Below are positions 39,101 to 50,799 of a DNA stretch of 64,000 nt, piece by piece. A program made the translations under genes and the position numbers. Origin of the DNA: Leucocoprinus leucothites. Its lineage: Eukaryota > Basidiomycota > Agaricomycetes > Agaricales > Agaricaceae. The notes beneath the pieces were generated by a model. It ran no database searches and was not told where the DNA came from. It saw only the letters and a program-made list of their open reading frames with translations. Within the stretch, counting starts at the first letter, position 1. The number at the start of each line of letters is the position of its first letter. Where the stretch lies: contig JAACJO010000006.1 of assembly GCA_013368445.1 (NCBI GenBank), positions 992,001 through 1,056,000 of the forward strand, given 5' to 3'.

Positions 39101-40293
39101 CCCCAGTCCTTCGGGCCAAACAATGGAAGAGAGGCAGCGAGAGGTTTTCAGTCACTGGGGCATTGATTTGTTGCCTACTGGATTGATGAAAGTGATATTT
39201 TTAGAATACGATCCATCGAGGGATAGGTTAGGTTTGACTAGCGATTGGTATCACACCGTAAGCGGACATCCTCCTTCAAATTTCAATCTCGTATTTAACA
39301 TGGAATCAGCTCCAAGACACAGTCACAACCATCATTCATAACGGTGCGACCTCTTCAGTCTGCTATGCGGGCGTGAGCTGAAGTTACTCCAGGCTGGAGG
39401 TTGACTTCAACATTGGACTTGGATCATTCGGAAACTTAATTTCCGGCACTCGTCAGCTGTTAGATCTTTCCCTGGGGTCTTCGGTACCCAATGGACCCAA
39501 ATTCGTTTTTGTCAGCTCTATTTCTGTCTTCGGCAGTAAGCCACCCCGTTTCTACGCTAGAGTCACACTTTCTGATAAACAGTATAGACTTAGACCAGGA
39601 AAAACAAGCACCCGAAACATCAGTTCCTGCCTCACTTGCTGCTGGTTTCGGTTATGGAGAAAGCAAATGGGTCGCTGAAAACATATGTCGTAGGATTTCC
39701 GAGGCTACTGGTTTGACTGTTTCCATTGCGCGAGTTGGTCAGTTGTCTGGAGATACCTCTAATGGTCGATGGAATGTAAAGGAGTGGGTCCCAGCCTTGA
39801 TCAAGCTTGGGAAATCAATCGGAAGCCTCCCATCCCGCTCAGAGGTGTGTTTGTTCCCGAGTTATTCCAGGTTTTTGCTAAAAGAGGATCTACCGAATAG
39901 ACTATCACCTGGCTTCCCGTTGACGGCGCCGCGACGGCTGTGCTCGATCTCTTAACATCTTCTACCAAGGACTCGTCGCCTTATGCATACGTCAACTTGA
40001 TCCATCCATATCCAGTCGACTGGAACGAGTTGTTCAAGGCAGCAGCCAATCACTTGAAGCTAGATTTAGTCGGATACGACGACTGGCTGGAGCAACTTCG
40101 AAGCCACAAAGGAAGTTTCGTTAATGGGACAGCTGAAGCATCTGACGATTTGACGGATTTCTTCCTTCGCGGTAAGTTGGGTGATGGTCGCTTTGCCAAG
40201 GAACATACATTGCGGCTATGCCCAAGTCTCAAGGAGGTCAAGCCCCTCGAATCGGCGGATATTCTTCGATACCTATCGTTCTGGAACTTCTGA
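36155..40293 (+). CDS. NRPS-like adenylate-forming reductase (A-T-R)
   Basis: Activates an acid with ATP, loads it on a carrier domain and releases it by NAD(P)H reduction to an aldehyde or alcohol. The ATG at 36155 begins MIDVHSLPTLQAAASTTFTR. Adenylation motifs: HSSG joined over an intron to STAQPKPIPF (about 36825-36915), MTRSVGDQLVAAGVNLIPFY followed by GSTEAGCL over an intron (37500-37635), SVYGRVDDQLMLSTGEK (about 37924-37975), and KEMILVTNPRKPLEFTPKGT (38395-38455). The carrier domain reads DFFQQGCD, intron, SLQATWIRNSLL; the phosphopantetheine Ser codon is split AG/T by the intron ending near 38714. The reductase opens EEIVILTGSTGRFGCHILRQ (GxTGxxG nucleotide motif, about 39000-39058) and keeps the SDR-like Tyr-x-x-x-Lys in GYGESKWVAEN (about 39650-39690). 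TGA at 40291-40293. Substrate unknown. It resembles the stand-alone reductases common in basidiomycetes rather than Lys2. Confidence 0.85.
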
Positions 40294-42274
40294 TATTGAG
40301 GTGCTCCATTATCCGCTGCTGAACCCGGGAATGCAGTGGTAGGAGTCCCGCAATAGTACTCCATAGTTAGACTCTTTGTAAACACCTCCGTTCCATGCTC
40401 CATACACGAAAACCTTTTCGTCAATGATGTATCTCCGGGAGTATCCTTCTGGCTGGTGAAAAGCGACTCCATGAGGAATATGTAATCGACTCTTCTGTCA
40501 CACTGAGGTCGGCAATATCTCTATTGTTGTTTTCGGCATCACATCGCTTGGCCTTTTCCTAGGCGACAATGCCGTATGATAGAATCACCTATTGCTCTAC
40601 GCTGCGCTGCTTGGCCACCTGCGGAGTGCCGCTACTCCAGCCTGGATTCATTCTTGGGTACATATCGCTTCTTGGTACAACGCAAGAATTTCTTGAGGTC
40701 CCTTAACCGGAACTCATTAATCATTACTCGGTACTTTCTCCGGGTCGGTTCGGGATAATGGTGTTGTCCCAGACCTTTGTACCGGTAAGCATTGAGCGCT
40801 TGAGCATTCATTCAAATATCTGGCACACACTCACGCCACAGCAAGTAGGGCTTCTAGAGCTCTTCCTATTGCTCATTGATTCCTGCGAACAATGAGATAA
40901 GTACTACAGTGGAGTTTGCTACGCGATCCTGTACCAAACTTGTAACCATCTGAATTCGTTGAAAAACAAGAAACAAAGCCCGCTTTTGATGCTTCAAGAA
41001 TTACCCATGTGGATTCTCTCGACCTGATGGACCGACTGCGTACAGGTCGAAATCTGCCTCAGTTCCCCAGACAGGGGACTAGTATGGGGACTGGGGAGTG
41101 CTAGGGGAAAATTCTAAATTTATTTCGCAGCACGCATTCCTGAACTTTACATAGAACAACGGGCAAACCACCGCCGGTGTGCGTATGTTTGAAAACGACT
41201 AGTACTGCCTCCAATCATCATCTCGATACAAACCATATGGAAGCTCTCCCTTGTCACGTAAAACGAACTGACCCACTTTCGGCTGAGTTGAAAAATGGAG
41301 TAATCATCGAGGGAAAGAGTCCGTGGGTTGGTGTGTGCAGCAAGACGTTAATCCATCGGTAGCCGTCCCTCCCACGTTGGCTGAAACTTCTCCAGGGCCC
41401 AGGCGCTCGGCTGCATCCGAAGTTCGCGATGCGCCGCCTGGGCGTTCTTGATATTCAACGTAATCAAGAAGTTGTCGACTAGCAGTAGGCTGACACGCGA
41501 GGTTTTGTCAATCCCATGAATCATAAGAATGCCTTACTACTCAGGCCATTGCTCTATCGGGCTTTCGCTTGAAACTTTAAAGTGGAGACCTTGCATTCGG
41601 TATAGGGCAGAAAAATGACAGTTCGACTGAGCCAACCCCTCGAAACGATCCGAGTTAATTATGTGTCATACAACGCATTGACATTTGAAAATGAGTAGAA
41701 GTCTCCACCGAACACGCTGGACGCGATAAACTGGATTAGAGTATACGCATTCGCCTAGACGCTCCTTATTCTTTTCTTAGTTGCGAGATCTTTTTATCAC
41801 TCTGATAGGTAAATCTTTTGATCTGCCTGATTGAAGTCTGTAACTCCCGAAAACTGCGGTGGCCGTGATACCCGTGTTGCCTGGCGCCAGTGCACTAATA
41901 TGTCCAGCGTCAAGATAGACAGGACATCTGATGCCTGCTGACGTGCCTCACTAAACACTCCAAAACCTAGATATCGGGATACAAGGAAAGCATTATTCAG
42001 GATGAAGAGAACAGAATTGGAGAACGCGTGGTCTGGATGGTGGAATACATGCCAAAGAAGAAAGCACAGAAGAGAAGAGAGTAAAATCATTAAAATTCAT
42101 TCTGACGGTCCTCATGCACTCGCAGCACCCTACTCACAGACACAATCCTCTTTATTTTTGCATAATCCCAACAGCCCCCTAACTCTCATACCGCCACCGA
42201 TAGCAAGGATCCGGCACCTCTACAGAAAATACCAAGCCCGCACCTCAAAGCCACAGATCTGGAGTCGAGTACAC
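40294..42274. other. Gene-poor interval at the right side of the cluster
   Basis: About 2 kb with only short, unconvincing open frames on both strands (for example 41177-41362 + and 41797-42090 -). I see no RNA gene, repeat or recognisable coding remnant. The last part (42000-42274) is likely 3' untranslated sequence of the NAC-beta gene. Confidence 0.5.
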
Positions 42275-43195
42275 TTAATCGAGTGCAGCGGCCTTCTCGC
42301 CCTCCTGTTCCGCCTCGAAGTTTTCCACAAGATCGGGTACGTCATCGTCATCGTCATCGGTACCAGTGGGCTTCTGCTGGCTCTGCTGGATAGCCTGGTA
42401 GGATTCTGCCAACTTGCGCAACGATGCAAGGGAGTCGGGGCCAAGTTGGTTGAGAATACCGGGAACAAGTTCTGTGAGCTCCTTGACGTGTCCTTGGCCA
42501 TAGATGGCAAAAGTGTTGGCGGAGACTGCCGCGTGCACTATGAACGGGGAAATGTTGCATCAGTAACTGTTCAAATACTCCGGAATAGCGATCACAATTC
42601 AGTGAGAGAGTAATAGATAAAACAATCCTTATCTAGAAGGCTCGACGCGCTGATGGTAAATGCACGCGTCCATTGCACGATTGCAAACCGAGGGATCAGA
42701 GAATCAATCGGAGTAAAAGACTCACCCTTGGGTGCTGTGAAGTGTAGGACGTTTCCGTCCTCACGGAACATGTTGACCTCTTCCACGCCAGCAATAGGCT
42801 GGACATTCAACTTCTTCAGTGCCCCCTGCAGCTTCTTATCATCCTGAGCGGCAGATGGCTTGGTTTTCCTCACGACCTTTCGGCGTACGGTTCCCTTTCC
42901 ACCTGTACACGTAGTTCACGTAAAGTGGGTGCATATATCGTGAATTGCATCGAGTTAACGGATTTGAGCAAGATCGGGTGATGTGTGGCGATTTGTTGCA
43001 ATTCGGGATAATCAGATATTGAGAAAATGTCGAGCAGGTCACGTAACGAGTCAATTAATGTCGGTATAGGAAGAAACAGAGATCCAACAAGCTATTTGTC
43101 AGGATATGTATTAAAACACGAGCAACTTGGCGAAACATACCAATTCGGTTAGCAGCAGCAGCAGCTTGCAGTTTGGCCAATTTTGCAGGATCCAT
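42275..43195 (-). CDS. EGD1: Nascent polypeptide-associated complex subunit beta (EGD1/BTF3)
   Basis: Ribosome-bound chaperone subunit that meets emerging chains together with NAC-alpha. The ATG at 43195 gives [19 protein letters not shown], then an intron, then [20 protein letters not shown], which is the positively charged ribosome-binding region. The NAC domain follows: [39 protein letters not shown], then an intron near 42545-42725 and [40 protein letters not shown] and RKLAESYQ. The acidic tail [20 protein letters not shown] ends AAALD with TAA at 42277-42275. Length of about 165 residues is normal, and the gene appears intact. Confidence 0.93.
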
Positions 43196-43809
43196 GATAG
43201 CTTTCTGGGTGTAGTTTTAGTAGAAAGACAATTTCGTGTAGATTAAAAGAGATCTACAACGAAATGGAGTGGCGTATAGAGAGGGTTGGGTGGGAGAGGC
43301 GACTGGCTGTCAGTTTTGTCACTGTCGAGGTCGACCGTTGACGAGTCTGCGCAATAAGGTTCAGCCCAAATACACGTATACAATTAGAACTTGGTTATCG
43401 TGGGAGTCCTGATATAAGCCACACAACGTGTTGTTCTCTTCTTAATCTTCCAGCCCATGCTGGCAAACCGTTGTACAGTCGTACACGCTCGCACACCATT
43501 CTACTCGTAAGATTTTGGACACAGATCCAGAAAACCACCTTAGGTACTTATTGAAACTCGATGGTATGTTCGACTCAAACGGTCATCAGCGGACTCTGAA
43601 TTTTATGATCACGTCGGCGATTGCCGGTATTCTTAGCGCCAATCACCAGTATCTCAGTGTTTAGGCAATCCTTTTCTCGAGAGCCTTAGTACACTCCTCG
43701 AACTATTTCTCAGTAAATCTTGGCGAGCCATTCCAGCTGCAATTTGAATGGCTAATATGTTCAGCGTTAATACTCCTCTGTCGACGAAAATACACCCCAG
43801 CCCTCCCAG
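43196..43809. other. Intergenic region
   Basis: About 0.6 kb between the start of NAC-beta (-) and the 3' end of the acetyltransferase gene (-). No gene seen. It should include the NAC-beta promoter. Confidence 0.5.
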
Positions 43810-44684
43810 TCAATTGAGCGATTTGAGTTTCTCGATTCCGTCATCTTCGAGCCTCATACCCGTCCATTCACTCATTGGCGTGGCTTTTAGTTTCTTTTCG
43901 TAGAAATCAATGGAGGGTTGGTTCCACTAGAATCATGTAAAACACTCTGGGGCCAAGATACTGCGAAATGGTACTATACCTTCAATACGGACCAGTCCAA
44001 CCTCGCACAGTCCTGATATTTCCCCCATATTAATAGAGCGGAGCCAAGAAGCATAGAATTTGCTACCTTTTCTTGAGCGATTTCCCCGAGTTTGCGGAAT
44101 AATGCCTTGCCTACACCAAGGCTCCTATATTCAGGCTTGACAAAGAGGTCCTCTAGCTAATTTCACATTGTGTTGGCGAGATTTTTCATCGAGAAGAACT
44201 GACACTCACATAAAGACCAGGCTTGCCGGTCCATGTGGAGAAATTGAAGAAATACAGTGCAAGGCCAATTGCGCCTTTGTAGGTGCCATTAGGGTGAGTT
44301 GAGTTTGGGAGAAAAGCAAGAAGAGCGTGTGCGTAAGGTTTGTCCCCGAATAGATTCTTGCGCAACTATCATCGCATTGTCGACATCAGTCTCTAAATCG
44401 TCATCACCGCAAACCCGACTTACAAGCTCCGGAGTTGCTTTTACTGAATCCCGAGCTTTCTCATAGTCCGCCTGTAAATTGAAAGGGTTGAGGGTGACCC
44501 TGAAAACTCGAAACATGACAACGTACCAACTCAATGATGAGTTGAAGGATGTCTCCCTGTGTGTTAGTGACGATAAATCAGTCTTGCGATAGGCGTTACG
44601 ATGTACAGGTGAAGCCCAACGCACGATATCGTCCGGTGTAGCTTGCCGAATTACAGCTTCTTGCTTGTGCTTTTCGGACTCCAT
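43810..44684 (-). CDS. GNAT acetyltransferase, spermidine/spermine N1-acetyltransferase-like
   Basis: Acetyl-CoA dependent N-acetyltransferase; the best match by eye is the diamine/polyamine acetyltransferase group. The ATG at 44684 begins MESEKHKQEAVIRQATPDDI. An intron near 44555 leads to GDILQLIIELADYEKARDSV, then KATPELV. Further exons give GAIGLALYFFNFSTWTGKPG, LYLEDLFVKPEYRSLGVGKA (acetyl-CoA loop RSLGVGKAL), LFRKLGEIAQEKGCARLDWS and KWNQPSIDFYEKKLKATPMS. The end is EDDGIEKLKSLN with TGA at 43812-43810. The order YLEDLFV - RxxGxG - W/NxPSIxFY matches the SSAT group. Four or more short introns are present. Substrate is inferred from this resemblance only. Confidence 0.82.
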
Positions 44685-46699
44685 GGCAAGATATGAGATG
44701 GACACAAATCCAAGACGGCGCCGAGAGAAAAGGTGATGTGGAGGAAGGAGACACTGCACTCAAGATTTGTTAGTATGAAAGGCAGGTACAACTAGCCTAG
44801 TCACTGAAAACCCGTCGAATTCACGCACGAAGTGATTAATCACCCACAGTCCCGTGAGGTCATCGCTGTTCTCTTTATTTCGGAATAATGAGCACCTATT
44901 TAGCACATGGTCGCTGTTGTACCTTCCCAAGGAAGTGGCGTCTTCGCCAAGGTGATGTCTGTCAGCAGTGATACAGACTGATACAGGCAATAACAAAAAT
45001 GGACGCTTCTTACGTGAGCTGGCTTCCTGAATGATTGTCCTGGCATTCCCCTACCGTGACGTCCCTACACTTCTGCAGCACCAGAATCGCCCCAAAAGCT
45101 CTCGCAAATGGTCACTCTAGAGAAAAAACCAAGCAGCTAATCGTGTGTACCAATGAAGATATATTCCTACGCTTCTCGGAACGACCAAGCCCCACGACTG
45201 CCCAGCGTCTCGGTTATTCAATGCAAGCTCACTAAAAGTCCATAGCGGCAGAGATCTGGGGCTATTCGAAGTGCTGGTCTCCCATTCTAGTTCTCGATAA
45301 ACGGCTCGACCACGCACTCGACGCCCTGGCAGTGCTTCATTTTCGGGGCTGGCCATCTTAATCCCCCCTCGAAGAGCTTCCACACGAAATCCATACGATG
45401 GGTAATCTACAGGCGCGCATATCTGGACATTCCTATGTTCAGGCGATACCAGGGGCAAGTTGAGAGGGATAGAAACACTGAAAACAAAACGGTGGAGCAT
45501 CATTTGAAGATCTGTTAACCCTTTCCCTTGAGAATACACGCTCTTGGCACTGACCGTCGTGATTGAATGGGCGAATGCTGATGTAGATTGCTGCGTAAAC
45601 GTTCACCACAAACCTAGAGGCCAGGTCCGCGGTTTCAAAAATCTAGGGGCCAGCAAGATTATTGTGACTGGCCAATACGCAGTTGTGCACTGTGACGACA
45701 AGCTCGGACGAGATTTTCGTATCTCCTGCACCGCTGGTCTAACTGCCTCGATTTTCTATCCCTTGATTACTCTCTACATCTCATGCATTCTGCGCGCACC
45801 TCTAGTAACCTAGGCTTCGCAAAGAGGTGAAACGCAAAGACATCGTATACCTCCAGACGAGACTAAACCACAGACTCAAGATGGATTGTATCCTCACTAA
45901 CACTCGGAAGCTCGACAAAAAGCTATAAGAGATAACCTAGTTAAGGAAACATGGAAAAACATTATCGAGAAAGAAGACAAACTACCAACCAGCTGGGCAC
46001 GGATGGCTGGAGTTTTGGGGGTGGTCGCTTCTTTGAAACCGCAGCCCCAGACGCTCTTAGTGGACATGCGTAATGCATTTCCCTGGGTAGGACCTACCTA
46101 ATCTCGACTGCACTCTTGCAAAAAATTGCGTCTCTGCCGACCAAGGAAGCTGACTTCTCGTCGAGAGGGATTGACTAGAGCTGATCATCAGTGGTCCGAA
46201 GTCAACTTGGCTCCTCTGAAACGTGGAAAGATTGTTTGTTACGCTGAGTCAAAGATGCCGAAAGAGTGGATGAGAATACTGATGCGAATGTCTGGCCTTG
46301 TGGACATCCAGCCTTCTTACTAACCATAGTATTGCACTGGTTAACGCAGTCGCTAGGGGTGATGGTAGGAGTAAATTGATTGCTTCGCTGCGGCGATGAC
46401 CCGGAGGTAGATGCAGCTTAGATGGAGAATGTCCAGAACAGCCTTAAATCTTCAGATGCCCGGGGGGCATTTGTATCAGGTGAGCATGATATTTGCTTAT
46501 AATAATGTGCTGAAGAATCCGTCCTATTCCTGACTGCGGTTGCCCAAGATTCGGTCAGAAAGAAGACGAGGAACTATTTCTGGCTGAAGCTTCTGTGATA
46601 CTTAGAAGAAATTCTTGGCAGAAGGTAAGAGCTCGTAGTGCTCAGCGTCAAAAAGCCATTGAAAATGTTGTAATCAGGGACTGACCCAGCCGCTGGGTT
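44685..46699. other. Gene-poor interval left of the duplication block
   Basis: About 2 kb. Open frames at 45117-45539 (-), 45544-45813 (+) and 46126-46323 (+) lack a recognised family, and the first of these has no ATG at its apparent start. They may be unrelated chance frames or remains of a decayed gene. Nothing firm can be called. Confidence 0.45.
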
Positions 46700-47344
46700 C
46701 GCCAATTGATCCCATGTCGATACAATTTCTTTTGACAACCTGAAGTTAAGGTGGGAAGAAGGATTGGTGACCGTTGTGAAAACCTGGGCAGAAAATGTAT
46801 AGTCGCCGTGAAGGCCCGTAGATCTCCTCTATTCCCGTCCAACGACATCAGAATCAAGAAAGCTCCACAGGGGATGGGCTTGTCGGAGGTGGTACAACAC
46901 ATGGACACGGCGGTCCGTCATCCTATTCATGTTCATAAGTTGGAGTTCCAGCCCCGGATTTGCCTTTCAAATAAATTCATACCTACATCGGCACAAGCCC
47001 TGCGTGTCATTTTCTCTGATCCAGCTGTCCTTACATAAATAGGTGAGAGCTTAATATATGCGATGCTCATAAACGGGTGATGAAATGCTGCATCCTGAAG
47101 CTAAAGATATTCCCTAGGATACTTGCACCTGGCAATGCAGATGCGCCGGGTTCTGATGTGCAAATTCGATTCGATTGAACACTCGGGCGCCCACGGGCTC
47201 ACCTCCGTCTCGGCTGATGGTTACTTCTTCATCTGAACAGCCCAGATAATAGCACTGCTTCCTTGACTTGGGCTTAAAGTAAAGTCTTCTCGACATTTCA
47301 CGTCTATTCACCGACATTTCTATCAGCTCGGTCGCGGTACTATC

Positions 47345-48460
47345 ATGAAAGACGACTCATTGTATGGGTTCCTGGTACCCCCAAGCGATCTGACTCGTAT
47401 TACAGTGGGACTCGTCATTCAGGCCTTCCTTAATGGTGGTTTATTTATCTTAGGGACCACATGTATCCTCCTCATCTCCAGACCTCCTCAAAAAGACTTT
47501 GGTGGTCCAGAATTTCAGCGATCCACCTTCTGGAAATGGTTTATCCTTGTCCTCCTCACAATGAATCTTTTTTACCTGGTTGCATTCTGCGTTCTCTTCA
47601 CCGAAGAACTGTATGGCAGACCAGAGTCAGCAGCCCTCGGCATCATACTTCAGGTGTGCTTGGTGTCGGTAGTATACCTTACCGACGGTGTCATGGTGAG
47701 CTCTTCCATTCACACATTCAAGGAACCCAAGGCTTATCCTGGTAGACGTGGAGATGTTATATGGTCTCAAACGCATTGGGCCCCCATCACTGGAGATTTC
47801 ACAAGCTCTTATGGATTTTTCCCTTTTGCACTTACATCACCATAGTTCGTAAGTAATAGATCTATTTTCGCAGCACATCACCCATCGGAAGGAGTGATCT
47901 GTGCTCATCGTCACGTCTTTTAGTTGCTGGAATAATCGGCGCATTAATCGCTATCCTGACAGAAGATCATGGTTATCCTCATGTTCTAGGGGCGATGGCC
48001 CTAGTCTCCAACGCTATACTAAACATCTACGCAACCACTTTCATCAGCATTCGTCTACTAAGATACGAACGCTCGATACCAAAAGCAGCCTTCCGTCCAA
48101 GCAGCCCCACAGTTCCAGTAGCGAAAGAGTCTCGCCACATTATACAACTCTTCATCCAGTCAGCGGCAATAAATGTTCCTGTGGCAATAGCTGCGGCTGT
48201 TACTGTTGTTAACTCAGACTGGGCACTGGGCTCAGCTTTACTCAGTATCGGGATTCCGTTCCAAGTAAGTCCTCGTCAAATATTGTTAGTCCTATTAGGT
48301 GGAGCTCAAAGTTGACCCTACTCAGTCCTTTTCCACTCTATTGGTCCTTCATCAAGTTGCTCTCCGTAAATCCATTGGTCAAACTCAGGCGAACCGCAAT
48401 CGGGCATCTGGCGATTTTTTCACTAGGCCGGAATCATCTCGAGAAAGTGGAGCAGTATAA
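47345..48460 (+). CDS. Seven-helix membrane protein, array copy 1
   Basis: The ATG at 47345 gives MKDDSLYGFLVPPSDLTRIT, then hydrophobic segments VGLVIQAFLNGGLFILGTTC, FWKWFILVLLTMNLFYLVAF and GIILQVCLVSVVYLTDGVM. A GT..AG intron (GTGAGC at 47695; GGTAG near 47740) restores the frame to TWRCYMVSNALGPHHWRFHK, followed by LLWIFPFCTYITIV. A second intron ends TTTTAG near 47922 and leads to GIIGALIAILTEDHGYPHVL, ALVSNAILNIYATTFISIRL and SAAINVPVAIAAAVTVV. A last intron joins GIPFQ to SFSTLLVLHQVALRKSIGQT. TAA at 48458-48460. No inactivating change was seen after splicing. Function unknown. The family is the same as at 15352, with a conserved N in the NVP segment and WRCY after LTDG. Confidence 0.8.
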
Positions 48461-49778
48461 GTTCCATCACGTATTGTAGTACCATGGCATGGGTCAGCGT
48501 GCCTTTCTATTCATTGTATTTATTGAAGGAAGGATATACATAAAGCTCACTGGCACACCGCGAGAGGACTCGATTAGCTTTGTGGATTCATGGCGTCAGA
48601 AGTAGGAATCTAGATGAATTCAAATTACCTGGTTGTTCCCTTCCCATTGGGGTTGGGGACCTGGTGATTGTGTAGACCAGGGCTTTGTATCGACTGTTAC
48701 ATGTAACGTAATGCAGCGTACTACGTAGCTAAAGGGAACTACTGTCCGTCGACCCAGTTTTCTACTAGATCTGGCCCCGCAGAAGGGGATGCCACTAGAT
48801 GATGAAATTCAACCGCCTGTGTCCAATTTGACATTCAGCGGCTAGCAGCTCCCTAGATCTGCGTTTTACTTACCGCGATTTTCCCTCACCCCCAGCAACA
48901 TGTAACTTAGAGTGTCTCGAGTCGATATAACTTCACTGACTATGTCTATGAACATGACTGTGACTAGAAAGCTTGGTTTCAAAGTGTTTGTGCAGGAATT
49001 TTAGCATTCTTGATCCTCGGAAAATCAGAAGAGTCCACTATTGATGAGTGAGAGAAAAGACTGGTGGGCTGACATTGATGAGTATATATATTGACGAAGT
49101 TCAAATTGGGGGTCTAACCCGGCTGTCGGGCTCGTTGAGCGACTTAATGACAATGCGACCTCCTCTGACAAACTGGTGGTAAGGTGGGGAGAAGGGCTAT
49201 CGTATTGAGGGCCTGGGCAGAACGGCATCATCGCCATGATCGCCTTCAGGGCCCACAAACCTCCGTACAAACCCCCATCTCCATCTAGTGACTGTATTAG
49301 AATAGCAAAGGCTCATCAAAGGATGAGCTTGAAGTTGGAATTGGCGTGGCACGTTGACATGACGATCTATCATTCTATTCATGCTCATGGGCGATGAGCG
49401 ACTCGGAAGCTGAAGTCCTCAGATATCCTAATCTTTCGAACAAGTCTCATAGCAGTGCTTTTGATCGACATGTGCGCAAACCTTGCGTGTCATTTTCCCT
49501 GATTCAGGTGTTGTGATATAAATGGGTGAGAGCTTAATATGTCAATACCCGTGGCGATGCAGATCGTATGTAAATTCAAAAGTAAGACTACCCTTGAATA
49601 TTTGAATGCTCGAGCACCCAAGTATGTACTCACTTCTCGAAATGGTTATCACTTTGCTCCCTCGCATTCATGGTGCTGGATAACAGCACTGCCTCCTTGA
49701 TTTGGGCTTATAATAAAGCCTTCCTGACATTTCACGTCTACTCAACAACATTGCTATCACCTTGATCGCAGTACTATC
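48461..49778. other. Spacer between array copies 1 and 2, with a relic of a copy's 3' flank
   Basis: From about 49025 to 49095 (cagaagagtccac..gatgagtatatat) the sequence matches the 3' flanks of the - strand copies at about 51317-51380 and 55610-55670, although both neighbours here are on +. Then follows the P2 upstream flank (49150 onward), which parallels that of P1. The spacer is therefore built from pieces of duplicated units. No additional intact gene was found. Confidence 0.6.
49709..49717 (+). promoter_or_regulatory. Probable TATA-like element of array copy 2
   Basis: TATAATAAA lies about 70 bp before the ATG at 49779, inside a block (cttgatttgggctta.. to catttcacgtctactcaac) that is also present before copy 1 (cttgacttgggcttaaagtaaag..catttcacgtctattcacc, about 47262-47315). 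Conservation between the two upstream regions supports a promoter role. Confidence 0.5.
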
Positions 49779-50799
49779 ATGGAGGACAGCTTATTGTACA
49801 CATTACCCCCGAGCGAGTTGACTCAACTTACAGTGGGACTGGTTACCCAAGCTGTAGTCAACGGCGGTTTACTAGCTTTGGGGACTACATGCATCCTCCT
49901 CCTCTCTCGACCATCTCAGAAGGATTTTGATGGTCCAAACCCTCAGCGAGCAACCTTCTGGAAATGCTTTATCCTCACACTCCTCGTGATGAATATTTTC
50001 TACCTAATTGGAGCCAGCATTTTCTTCATCGAGGCACTCTACGGCAAACCAGAGTCAGTAGCACTCTACATCATGCTTCAGCTGTGCTTGGTGTCAATAG
50101 TGTCCCTTACCGATGGTGTCATGGTGAGCTCTTCTCTTCACATATTTGAGGAATTCCTGGCTTATCCTCGTAGACATGGAGGTGTTATATGGTCTCAAAT
50201 GCGTTGGGCCCCCATCATTGGAGATTTCGCAAGCTATTATGGATGTTTCCCTTTTGCCTTTACATCACGACAGTTGGTAGGTAATAGATCTATTTTCACA
50301 ACATGTCGTCCACTGGAAGGAGTGGTCTGTGCTCATCATTATCCCTTCTAGTTGCTGGAATCACCGGCGCATTAACTGCTATCGCAACAGAAGGCCACGG
50401 CTATCCTCATGTTCCAGGGGCAGTAGCCCTGGTCTCCAATGCTATACTAAATGTCTACGCAACCGCCTTCATCAGCATTTGTCTACTAAGATACGAACGC
50501 TCAATATCAAAAGCAGCCTTACGCCTCAATGGTTCTACAGTTCCAGCAGTTACTGAGTCTCGCCACATTGTTCAACTCTTCCTCCAGTCATCAGCAGTCA
50601 ACGTCCCTGTGGTAATAACTGCGGTTGTCATTGTGATTCATTCCAAATGGACGCTGAGCACAGTTTTACTCAGTATCGGAATTTCATTCCAAGTAAGTCC
50701 TTATCAAATATCGTCGGATGAACTTAATTTGACTCTACTCAGTCTTTTTCCACCCTGATAGTCCTCCATCAGGTTGCCCTCCATAAATCCATTGGTTAA
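49779..50799 (+). CDS. Seven-helix membrane protein, array copy 2, shortened C-tail
   Basis: The ATG at 49779 gives MEDSLLYTLPPSELTQLTVG. The exon and intron plan equals copy 1: the intron after LTDGVM restores TWRCYMVSNALGPHHWRFRK, then LLWMFPFCLYITTV, the intron ending TTCTAG near 50350, GITGALTAIATEGHGYPHVP, ALVSNAILNVYATAFISICL and AVNVPVVITAVVIVIHSKWT. The last exon reads SFSTLIVLHQVALHKSIG and meets TAA at 50797-50799. Copy 1 continues for about 28 more residues after the same point, and the downstream sequence here still resembles that tail (ctcgagaaagtagaggagtatag). The stop is therefore a later truncation of a hydrophilic tail. The membrane part looks intact, so the protein may still work. 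Confidence 0.78.

Noticed and set aside
44685..44759. Longer N-terminus of the acetyltransferase
   Set aside because: The upstream codon is GTG and the added residues do not resemble the family; the ATG at 44684 fits.
45117..45539. 140-residue open frame on - as a real gene
   Set aside because: No ATG at its start, no recognised family, and overlapping frames on + of similar quality; left as unassigned sequence.
47695..47845. Copy 1 of the membrane-protein array as a truncated 166-residue protein
   Set aside because: That end lies in intron and wrong-frame sequence; splicing after LTDGVM restores TWRCYMVSNALG and the remaining helices.
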